DNA from: XYC2-FULL-41-22 sp041666465
GTDB lineage: Bacteria; Patescibacteriota; Gracilibacteria; UBA1369; UBA12470
Assembly: GCA_041666465.1 (NCBI GenBank)
Contig: JBAYGX010000107.1
Span: forward strand, 1 to 5,274
DNA: 5,274 nucleotides
Reading direction: 5' to 3'
Part shown: positions 1 through 5,274 of the stretch, one piece after another
Layout: every line of letters begins with the position of its first letter
How positions within the stretch are numbered: the stretch's first letter is position 1
The notes under the pieces: model-generated
What the model saw: only the letters and a program-made list of their open reading frames with translations
Databases searched by the model: none
What the model was told of the DNA's origin: nothing
Program-made: the position numbers and the translations under genes

Positions 1-239
1 CATGTACCGACTTGGAAACAAATCGCTGTTACATAACGAGCCAAAATCACGGATATGCAATTGATCCAAAAACTTTACCAAAAGATTGGAAAGTTTGGTT
101 CATAAATCAGAACGACAAAACGATTGAAGGAATTAAGCATAAATCAAAACCGTTTTTCTCCGTCCAGTTCCATCCCGAATCAACTCCGGGTCCTGTCGAT
201 ACATCATTTTTATTCGATAAATTCATAAAATTACTATAA
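1..239 (+). CDS. carA: Carbamoyl-phosphate synthase small subunit, C-terminal fragment
   Basis: This is the last part of the glutamine amidotransferase subunit of carbamoyl-phosphate synthase, which releases ammonia from glutamine and channels it to CarB to make carbamoyl phosphate for arginine and pyrimidines in the cytoplasm. The frame is open from base 3 and runs off the left edge; the TTG at 12 is internal, not a start. The fragment carries the CarA-typical stretch TSQNHGYAID, the EGIKHK segment, and FHPESTPGP with the catalytic His and Glu of the class I GATase triad (codons at 171-173 and 177-179). It ends with an LFDKFIKLL helix. The catalytic Cys lies outside the window. The wording around SQNHGYA and HPE..PGP separates CarA from other class I amidotransferases such as TrpG or GuaA. 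It ends in TAA and is followed at once by a hairpin. No carB follows. Confidence 0.93.
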   Translation, partial: CTDLETNRCYITSQNHGYAIDPKTLPKDWKVWFINQNDKTIEGIKHKSKPFFSVQFHPESTPGPVDTSFLFDKFIKLL

Positions 240-241
240 CA

Positions 242-270
242 GTCGCAAAGCGACCTCTCTTCTTCTTTTT
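242..270 (+). terminator. Intrinsic terminator-like hairpin after carA
   Basis: A perfect 5-bp GC-rich stem GTCGC/GCGAC (242-246 with 250-254) closes an AAA loop two bases after the carA stop codon. It is followed by a T-rich pyrimidine run (255-270, ending TTTTT). Position and form fit a short Rho-independent terminator. The stem is short and the tail is a C/T mix, so efficiency is uncertain. Confidence 0.6.
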
Positions 271-369
271 CTTCTCTTCCTCATCTTTCTCCTCTTTTCC
301 CCCTCTTCACTTCTTCACTAGCTTACTAGTTCCTAAGTCCTCTCTTCATACCTCCTAACCCCTCCCCAC
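254..369 (+). other. Polypyrimidine intergenic leader without a Shine-Dalgarno
   Basis: This gene-free stretch between carA and the SLH gene is C/T-rich: 100 of 116 bases are pyrimidines by my count. In 254-308 only A283 is a purine, leaving uninterrupted runs of 29 and 25 pyrimidines. A perfect 15-bp mirror repeat, TCTTCTTTTTCTTCT, lies at 261-275 centred on base 268. I see no convincing -10/-35 pair and no purine-rich ribosome binding site before the ATG at 370. Its 5' end doubles as the tail of the carA terminator. Confidence 0.75.
314..337 (+). repeat. Degenerate octamer repeat with stem-loop
   Basis: Three adjacent 8-bp units, TTCACTAG, CTTACTAG and TTCCTAAG, fit the consensus YTYMCTAG apart from an A/T swap in the last unit. 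The same bases contain an inverted repeat ACTAG (317-321) and CTAGT (326-330) with a CTTA loop. Nearly all purines of the leader are concentrated here. Function unknown; it may be a decayed tandem repeat. Confidence 0.4.
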
Positions 370-1668
370 ATGAACAAAAAAATTCTCATCCCAACGGCAA
401 TAACAACAATAATTGCCGGCATTATAATCACAACAATAATCACATTCGGAACAGCAGCAACAGCAACAACATCACCGATTATCGACACTCCACCATCTCC
501 GGTAGATGCGGAGAAAATCACATTAACCGGTACTTCGGAACCTAATGCACAAATAATAGTAACCGGTGGTCCTTATGAACTTTCCCCAACATATGCTGAC
601 GAAACCGGTGCATGGTCGAAAACCATAACCTTAATACAGGAATCAAACAATACATACTCAGTAGTCGCAGTTGGAGAGGACGGGAACCCATCCACTCCGG
701 TAACCGTTGAAATAGTTGAGGGAGTTGAAGCTACTCAAGAGTATGAAGCTTCAAGTGGGATAAGTCATTCAGCCCCTGAAATCCCAACCGTAAACGAAGT
801 AACATCACCAGTGGATTCCGATATAATCACCATAACCGGAACCGCACAAGAAAACTCCACAATAATCATTACCGGATCTGACACGACAGAAGGAGAAGTA
901 CTTTCTGACGGCACATTCGCAATCGAAGTCGAACTGGAGCAAAACAAACAAAATACATTTTATATTTCAGCCGCAAACGAACTGGGGATGATGAGTGAAT
1001 CGGTAAAAGTTATAGTAGAAGAATTTGGAGAAGTCGGAGAAGTCGAAGAAGATACGGAAGAAGAAGTGAATTCGGAAACGGAAATAACATTCTCGGATAT
1101 AAGCGGTCACTGGGGAGAAGATTATATAACCGAACTTGCCGGACAAGGTGTTGTCGGCGGATATAGTGATGGCACATTCGGTCCGAACAACTACATAACA
1201 AGAGCGGAAATAACAAAAATTGCACTCGGCGCATTCGAATATGAAATTGGATCATATGAAAACAAATTCTCGGATGTGGAAGCTGGAGCTTGGTACGAAG
1301 ATTACATCACTTCCGCATATGAAGAAGGTATTTTGAGCGGATATACCGATGGAACATTCAAACCGGGAAATTATATAAATCGAGCGGAAGCTTTAAAAAT
1401 ACTTCTGAACGGCTCAAAAATTGAAGAATTGGATGGATCTGAAAAATTCCTCGGAACCGAAACGGACTGGGAAAATACATTCACCGATGTTTCTTCAAAC
1501 GATTGGTATTACGAATATGTAATGAAAGCTTATACAGGCGGCATTGTCTCCGGATATTCAAGCACATCATTTGCCCCAGGGAATAACATCACTCGCGCGG
1601 AAGCCTGCAAAATCGTAATTAATCTGATTAATCTGATCGAGGAAATAAAAGCAACACCGACGATATAG
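370..1668 (+). CDS. Exported Ig-like/SLH-domain surface protein
   Basis: A 432-residue envelope protein. Residues 1-33 form a signal peptide or N-terminal anchor: Lys3-Lys4, a long Ile/Thr/Ala hydrophobic stretch, and a plausible cleavage site near TAATA. Two similar bacterial Ig-like domains follow, at about 36-118 and 136-217; each has a PSPVD or TSPVD lead-in and a core resembling ITLTGTSEPNAQIIVTG. An acidic Glu-rich linker spans 217-240. Three SLH repeats lie at about 241-285, 300-345 and 371-418, each with an FSDV-like start, a GYSDGTF-like turn (degraded to GYSSTSF in the third) and TRAE, NRAE and TRAE motifs. SLH trimers in other bacteria bind secondary cell-wall polymers non-covalently, so the likely role is a wall- or S-layer-anchored protein displaying Ig domains. 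The ATG at 370 is chosen because the signal peptide starts there; it has no Shine-Dalgarno. The ligand of the Ig domains is unknown. Confidence 0.9.
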   Translation: MNKKILIPTAITTIIAGIIITTIITFGTAATATTSPIIDTPPSPVDAEKITLTGTSEPNAQIIVTGGPYELSPTYADETGAWSKTITLIQESNNTYSVVAVGEDGNPSTPVTVEIVEGVEATQEYEASSGISHSAPEIPTVNEVTSPVDSDIITITGTAQENSTIIITGSDTTEGEVLSDGTFAIEVELEQNKQNTFYISAANELGMMSESVKVIVEEFGEVGEVEEDTEEEVNSETEITFSDISGHWGEDYITELAGQGVVGGYSDGTFGPNNYITRAEITKIALGAFEYEIGSYENKFSDVEAGAWYEDYITSAYEEGILSGYTDGTFKPGNYINRAEALKILLNGSKIEELDGSEKFLGTETDWENTFTDVSSNDWYYEYVMKAYTGGIVSGYSSTSFAPGNNITRAEACKIVINLINLIEEIKATPTI

Positions 1669-1697
1669 GAATTATCAACTATCGTATCGCGACAAAA

Positions 1698-1703
1698 AAG
1701 GAG
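1698..1703 (+). promoter_or_regulatory. Shine-Dalgarno-like AAGGAG without a correctly spaced start
   Basis: AAGGAG, preceded by an A-run, is the best ribosome-binding sequence near any gene start in the window. No ATG, GTG or TTG follows at 5-10 nt. The only canonical start of the downstream frame is the GTG at 1740, 36 nt beyond the motif. In-frame ATA codons lie at 1704 and 1707 and an ATT at 1722. It may be a relic of the original ribosome binding site, separated from its start by the heptamer array, or a chance match. Confidence 0.4.
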
Positions 1704-1721
1704 ATAATATCCCCGTATTTT

Positions 1722-1756
1722 ATTCGTAATTCGCAATTCGTGATTCACAATTCGTC
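1722..1756 (+). repeat. Five-unit heptamer tandem array (ATTCGYR)
   Basis: Five contiguous 7-bp units begin at 1722, 1729, 1736, 1743 and 1750. Four begin with ATTCG, while the fourth is ATTCACA; the last two bases vary. The array spans the end of the intergenic gap and the first codons of the exonuclease gene, whose GTG start (1740-1742) lies at the end of the third unit. A period of 7 is not a multiple of 3, so each copy is read in a different frame. This argues that the repeat is a DNA-level feature rather than a protein repeat. Confidence 0.8.
1735..1752 (+). promoter_or_regulatory. Possible hairpin enclosing the GTG start
   Basis: AATT (1735-1738) pairs with AATT (1749-1752), and GTG (1740-1742) pairs with CAC (1746-1748) around an ATT loop, with C1739 bulged. 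This gives seven pairs. In the mRNA the start codon itself would be in the stem. The pairing is mostly A-U and weak, and arises from imperfect copies of the heptamer array, so a regulatory role is only a possibility. Confidence 0.3.
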
Positions 1757-3833
1757 CCACATCATCTGCCTCGACATCGAAACCACCGGCTTAAACCCCG
1801 ATCGAGACAAAATAATCGAAATCGGTATCGCTTTGGTGAATCTCGAAACGCGCGAAATAGAAAAAACTTTTGAATCATTCATATCCCCGGGCGTAACACT
1901 CCCAAAATTCGTCACGAACTTAACAGGTATAAAAGACGAGGATCTGAAAGACGCACCACGCCTTGCAGACATAAAAGAAAAAATCATTGAATTCATAGGC
2001 GACATACCAATCATGGGACATAATATAAGTTTCGACTTGGGATTTTTGAACACGAATGGTTTTGAGTTAAAAAATCATCGGCTGGACTCAATGGATATCG
2101 CACACATAACTTTTCCAAAAGAAAAATCTTACAGCCTTGAAGTTATTGGGAAAAAGCTGGGCATAAAAGAGTATGGAAAGCATCGAGCACTCAAAGATGT
2201 AGCCGTAAATGTCGAAGCGATATTTAAACTTATGGATATTTATTTTTCGCAGGACATAGATCACAAAAAAATCACGGAGATACTCGAAAAATCAGAAACA
2301 CCGTGGAAAGATGTTCTTCTTTTTACTTCCAGAAATTTCAAGAAAATCGATTTACAAAAAAAAGAACCACTAGCAAGAAAACTTAACACAAACCCAATAA
2401 GCCAAACATCGGACAGGGCTTTAATAGAAACTTCGTGCACTCTAAAAGATCTTATCCCTCAAAATCCCGAACTTAAAACAATAATCTCGACACCTGAATT
2501 GCCGGAACCCGAAGACAACTTCCAACTATTAAGTCCAAATCAATATCTAGATAAAGATCTCTTCGCGATACTTCTTGAAAAATCGGAACTGACAAGCGAA
2601 GAAACGACTTTCGCACTAAAAATTCTCTCTCTCGGAGGAAAAGAAACAATATCACGAAAGGACTTGCATCTTGCTCAAAATATAAAAAATCTTTGGTTCG
2701 ATTACGCGCACAAAAAATTTCCAAAAGAAATCCTAAAACAACTGTCTGAAAACCAAGTAATCCTACTCGATCATTTCACACTGGCGCGCATCAGCCTGAA
2801 GAACGAGAAACTTCTTAAGGACACTCATTTAATTATAAATGAAATCGATGAATTCCATGCAAGCGCAAAAAAATCTCTAACCGCAATTTATTCAGAAAAA
2901 AGATTTGCAAATTCGGACCTTCCGCAAGAAATTCTAGACAAAATTACGATGCTAATGGGATATTTGGGAATAGTTTACGAAAAATACGCCGAGTACTACG
3001 GCCTCAAGATAGACGAACAAATCGCAAGCACTCAAGAGTGGGCAAAATGCGCAGACATGATTGTAAAAATAACAGATTTAATCACGCCACTCCCCGACTC
3101 CGAAGAAAAAGCACTTTTGGAGTTCATGACTAAGTGGCAAAAAACTGAAATCGAACTCGTCATGACGCAAAACAACGAGCCGATTATGACAATTACTCCA
3201 AAAAACATTGGGGAAATTTTATCTCAAAAAATCTGGCCGTTTCCAAAAAAATTAACGCTCGTTTCACAAGCAATTACATTCAAAAAAGAACGCCCGCAGG
3301 GAAAATTCCTAAAAGCATTACTCAATCTACCACTCGATATAACAGTCGAAATTCAAAACGAAACAGAACCGTATATTGAAACGATAAACGATATGCCAAA
3401 CCCGAAATCAGAAGAGTTCACAACTAAGGCGGCACAAAAACTCGCACACGAATTGCCAACACTTGAAAAGCCTGTTTTCATCCTTACGAATTCAAAAAAA
3501 GCCGCAGAACAACTCCATTCACATTTGGCACTCGACTTGAAAGAAAAGGGCCTTACGGCCCTGGCACAAGACATCTCGGGAGGACTTGGGAAAATCGAAC
3601 TGACTTACGAAAACTCAAAAGAAACGACAGTCCTAATCGGCACATATGATTTCTGGAAAACAATAAGGCCGGAGGTAAAAACACTCATAATTTTCAAACT
3701 ACCATTCCCTCCACCATGCGACTTGCCATTCCAAGATTACGCACTACCGGTGACCATGCTTAAGATTAAGAAAATGGCAAGAATGGCAGAGAAAATTATT
3801 TCGCTGGATAGTAGGGCAAGTCAGTATTTATAA
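1740..3833 (+). CDS. DEDDh 3'-5' exonuclease fused to a degenerate DinG-like helicase region
   Basis: A 697-residue protein, probably cytoplasmic and acting on DNA or RNA ends. Residues 7-170 form a DnaQ/epsilon-type DEDDh exonuclease with all motifs: LDIETTG (Asp12, Glu14), GHNISFD (Asp99), and HRALKD (His148, Asp153). Residues 222-697 follow the DinG/XPD-like helicase layout, as in Firmicute exonuclease-DinG fusions, but key motifs are lost. The P-loop position reads IETSCTLKDLIP (229-240) with no GxGKS/T. IISTPEL (248-254) matches motif Ia. The DEAH position is INEIDEFH (366-373), the SAT position is SQA (509-511), and the QGxGR motif VI becomes KKMARMAEK (677-685). Retained landmarks include VLIGTYDFW (631-639), KLPFPPP (653-659) and SLDSR (688-692). 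The Fe-S cysteines of E. coli DinG are absent. It is shorter than the roughly 900-residue active fusions. GTG 1740 is the only canonical start upstream of exonuclease motif I. Nuclease activity is likely; ATP-driven helicase activity is unlikely. Confidence 0.85.
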   Translation: MIHNSSHIICLDIETTGLNPDRDKIIEIGIALVNLETREIEKTFESFISPGVTLPKFVTNLTGIKDEDLKDAPRLADIKEKIIEFIGDIPIMGHNISFDLGFLNTNGFELKNHRLDSMDIAHITFPKEKSYSLEVIGKKLGIKEYGKHRALKDVAVNVEAIFKLMDIYFSQDIDHKKITEILEKSETPWKDVLLFTSRNFKKIDLQKKEPLARKLNTNPISQTSDRALIETSCTLKDLIPQNPELKTIISTPELPEPEDNFQLLSPNQYLDKDLFAILLEKSELTSEETTFALKILSLGGKETISRKDLHLAQNIKNLWFDYAHKKFPKEILKQLSENQVILLDHFTLARISLKNEKLLKDTHLIINEIDEFHASAKKSLTAIYSEKRFANSDLPQEILDKITMLMGYLGIVYEKYAEYYGLKIDEQIASTQEWAKCADMIVKITDLITPLPDSEEKALLEFMTKWQKTEIELVMTQNNEPIMTITPKNIGEILSQKIWPFPKKLTLVSQAITFKKERPQGKFLKALLNLPLDITVEIQNETEPYIETINDMPNPKSEEFTTKAAQKLAHELPTLEKPVFILTNSKKAAEQLHSHLALDLKEKGLTALAQDISGGLGKIELTYENSKETTVLIGTYDFWKTIRPEVKTLIIFKLPFPPPCDLPFQDYALPVTMLKIKKMARMAEKIISLDSRASQYL

Positions 3834-3885
3834 AAAAGAGCCCGCAATTTTTGTCGCAAGCTCTTCTCTTTTGTTTTTATTTTTT
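3834..3885. terminator. Shared terminator between convergent genes
   Basis: The stem AAGAGC (3836-3841) / GCTCTT (3860-3865) lies between the two convergent stop codons. In the minus-strand transcript it extends to ten pairs (AAGAGCUUGC with GCGGGCUCUU, including two U-G wobbles) with a 10-nt loop, and is followed by a U-run from 3835-3832. In the plus-strand transcript the wobble positions become two C-A mismatches, but a long T-rich tail (3865-3885) follows. It probably ends both transcripts, with the better stem on the minus side. Confidence 0.8.
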
Positions 3886-3893
3886 AAAATCTA

Positions 3894-5255
3894 TCACGAA
3901 CCGCTACCTGAAGAACCTGAGCCTGAACTAGGAGTCGGAGTACAAGAATTTGTACCATTTGAATAATAAGTACATCCATCGCTATTACAATAGCCGTAGT
4001 CTAACCATTCAGCATATAAAACATAATCAGTACAGTAATCAGAAATCCACTCTACCGAAAGACAACTCGAGGTACCATCTGGATAATAACTACATCCATC
4101 ATTTTGACAAAAATAATGTAGGCCACCTATTGCAGAACTAACATAATAATCGCTACATCCATCAGCAGGAAACCAATCCGGATTAGTAGTCGAAGTACCA
4201 TCGGCGTAATAAGTCACATCATCATTTAAGCAGTATATTTCATCATCGGCTACAAACGAATACTTCGTACAATAACCACTCCAAAATTCATAATCCGCAT
4301 ACTTACAACCTGAAGCATATCCACTGGTATCGTATTCACCTGGATTCTCTAAATCGTAATAACAAGTATCAGTATCACAATATAAATAATCACCGTTGAT
4401 ATACGGCGTAGTATCATCACAATACTCCGAAACACAATAAGTATTTCCTTCTGAATCATAAGTACAATTATTATCGAAACAGAAAGTATTGTCTGCGCTA
4501 TAAACTTCATAATCACTACAAACATCATCTATAGAAAAAATCGTAGCTGTAGCAACAACAACCGGAATCTCAACATAAACAGCCGGTGTTGAACCAGTCA
4601 TATTATGCGTATTCAATGTCGCCGCAGCAATACTACCAACAGCGGTAGTTGCACCAACATCTTTATTGGCAAGAATATCAACCGCAACACGATCGGCAAC
4701 ACTATTATAACCGGCAGAGGAACTTATATTCCCATATATAGTAACTGTTTGAGTGGAACTTTTTGCTATTAAAAGACTTAATCCGCTCAAGGTAACCTTA
4801 CCCGTACTATCAAAAGTACCTGCACTTCCAAGTACAGTACCTAAACCATCCTGAGCCCAAATACTGGTAATAACACTTCCAACAGGAAGGGATCCTGAAT
4901 AATCGGTAGAAGTCCCTTTCTCGTAACTCGAACCGGCTCCTTCGTCATCAATAAAACCCGTAAGAGCAAGACTATTTAAAGTAACAGGTCCGATCGAACC
5001 GGCAGTAAAAGTAAACCCAACCAATGGGACATTAGTATCTCCACCGGCAACAGTATCCGATACAGGCGAAGAAGCCAATCCGACAGAAACAGCATTGGTC
5101 GCAACCTTCTTAACGGCACCAAAAAAGTTTGTCGTTGCGCCAAATACAATTGCAACAACAAGCAAAGATGCAACAATCGCTCCAAGAATCATTTGTCTTT
5201 TTGATTTCTTAGGAACTTGCGCACCGACACCAGGAACTGAATTGAGATTTTCCAT
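3894..5255 (-). CDS. Exported protein with beta-rich domain and Cys/Tyr/Asp-rich repeat tail
   Basis: A 453-residue protein of unknown function. Residues 1-20 are a short cytoplasmic segment ending in KKSKR. Residues 21-40 are a hydrophobic signal or anchor helix with possible cleavage at FGA-TT. Residues 53-235 look like an all-beta extracellular domain (alternating Val/Thr/Ser, Gly turns, no Cys). Residues 246-438 contain 18 cysteines in about five diverged units of 31-41 residues. The core pattern is C-x4-C-x9-C preceded by a Cys 13-16 residues earlier, with Tyr-Tyr and D/N-G-T in the spacer. The protein ends in TPTPSSGSGSSGSGS. Even Cys number and an export signal suggest disulfides outside the membrane; this is inference. 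ATG 5255 is chosen because the signal region follows. Its leader (5256-5274) is A-rich with no Shine-Dalgarno, and the promoter is beyond the window. The tail might serve in adhesion, but no family was recognised. Confidence 0.8.
   Translation of the reverse strand: MENLNSVPGVGAQVPKKSKRQMILGAIVASLLVVAIVFGATTNFFGAVKKVATNAVSVGLASSPVSDTVAGGDTNVPLVGFTFTAGSIGPVTLNSLALTGFIDDEGAGSSYEKGTSTDYSGSLPVGSVITSIWAQDGLGTVLGSAGTFDSTGKVTLSGLSLLIAKSSTQTVTIYGNISSSAGYNSVADRVAVDILANKDVGATTAVGSIAAATLNTHNMTGSTPAVYVEIPVVVATATIFSIDDVCSDYEVYSADNTFCFDNNCTYDSEGNTYCVSEYCDDTTPYINGDYLYCDTDTCYYDLENPGEYDTSGYASGCKYADYEFWSGYCTKYSFVADDEIYCLNDDVTYYADGTSTTNPDWFPADGCSDYYVSSAIGGLHYFCQNDGCSYYPDGTSSCLSVEWISDYCTDYVLYAEWLDYGYCNSDGCTYYSNGTNSCTPTPSSGSGSSGSGS
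3942..4520 (-). repeat. Coding repeats of the Cys-rich tail
   Basis: This segment encodes residues 246-438. Cysteines fall at residues 246/259/264/274, 279/293/298, 317, 329/342, 367/383/388/398 and 408/423/428/438. Units 1, 4 and 5 keep all four cysteines. Unit 2 lacks the last, and unit 3 lacks the last two (Val347 sits at the third position). At DNA level, 3952-3980 and 4072-4100 match at 26 of 29 bases exactly 120 bp apart, so units 4 and 5 are the most recently duplicated or best conserved pair. Confidence 0.75.
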
Positions 5256-5274
5256 TTTTTATTTTTATTAAAAA

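Noticed and set aside
333..521. A 62-codon minus-strand open frame over the start of the SLH gene.
   Set aside because: It is antisense to a clear signal peptide, has low-complexity Val/Ile content caused by the opposite strand, and has no recognisable domain.
1010..1255. An 81-codon minus-strand open frame rich in Leu and Arg.
   Set aside because: It is a shadow of the acidic linker and first SLH repeat; GAA/GAG-rich sense codons give Leu/Phe-rich antisense text.
1669..1721. A possible terminator between the SLH and exonuclease genes (CGATA at 1661-1665 and TATCG at 1685-1689).
   Set aside because: The stem is only 5 bp with a 19-base loop and has no T-run after it; the following tract is A-rich.
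1745..2053. A 102-codon minus-strand open frame over the exonuclease domain.
   Set aside because: The sense strand encodes a complete DEDDh exonuclease with all catalytic residues; the antisense frame resembles no known protein.
3891..3896. The Cys-rich gene ends TGA then TAG after a Gly-Ser tail, which would fit UGA read as glycine (as in Gracilibacteria/Absconditabacteria).
   Set aside because: The complete genes of 432, 697 and 453 codons contain no in-frame TGA, whereas recoded genomes use many. Back-to-back stops under the standard code are the simpler reading.
3950..4141. A 63-codon plus-strand frame rich in His, Asn and Tyr.
   Set aside because: It is antisense to the Cys-rich repeats, and its own repetition follows from the 120-bp repeat on the coding strand.
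3942..4520. Periodic DNA repeats that might suggest a CRISPR-like array.
   Set aside because: The repeats are diverged, unevenly spaced, and lie inside a continuous reading frame with conserved Cys positions.
5256..5274. A promoter -10 element in the A/T-rich leader of the minus-strand gene.
   Set aside because: Only 19 bases are available, all A/T, so a TATAAT-like match would be meaningless without the upstream sequence.

Overview
The window looks like bacterial chromosome of moderate-to-low GC (about 40% by eye, not computed). It reads well with the standard bacterial code. Three things point, as inference only, to the Patescibacteria (Candidate Phyla Radiation) or a similar lineage: fast-diverging surface proteins with SLH and Cys-rich repeats, weak or absent Shine-Dalgarno signals, and short degenerate tandem repeats between genes. 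There is no rRNA or other phylogenetic marker, so this placement is weak.

Layout, left to right. Bases 1-239 are the 3' end of carA (carbamoyl-phosphate synthase small subunit), followed by a small hairpin terminator. Bases 254-369 are a strongly pyrimidine-biased gene-free stretch containing a mirror repeat and a degenerate octamer repeat. Bases 370-1668 (+) encode an exported protein with two Ig-like domains, an acidic linker and three C-terminal SLH repeats. A 71-bp gap holds a strong but badly placed Shine-Dalgarno motif and a five-unit heptamer array that runs into the next gene. Bases 1740-3833 (+) encode a DEDDh 3'-5' exonuclease fused to a DinG-like helicase region whose ATPase motifs have eroded. 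A shared terminator lies at about 3834-3885. Bases 5255-3894 (-) encode a convergent exported protein with a Cys/Tyr/Asp-rich repeat tail.

Nothing ties the genes into one pathway. carA belongs to arginine/pyrimidine precursor supply, two genes encode envelope or surface proteins, and the exonuclease fusion belongs to nucleic-acid metabolism. The SLH and exonuclease genes may be co-transcribed, since no terminator is visible between them. The two points most worth following up are the exonuclease/DinG fusion with an intact nuclease and a probably dead helicase, and its odd start region, where the only canonical start codon (GTG) lies inside a tandem repeat and a predicted hairpin, 36 nt from the nearest good Shine-Dalgarno.
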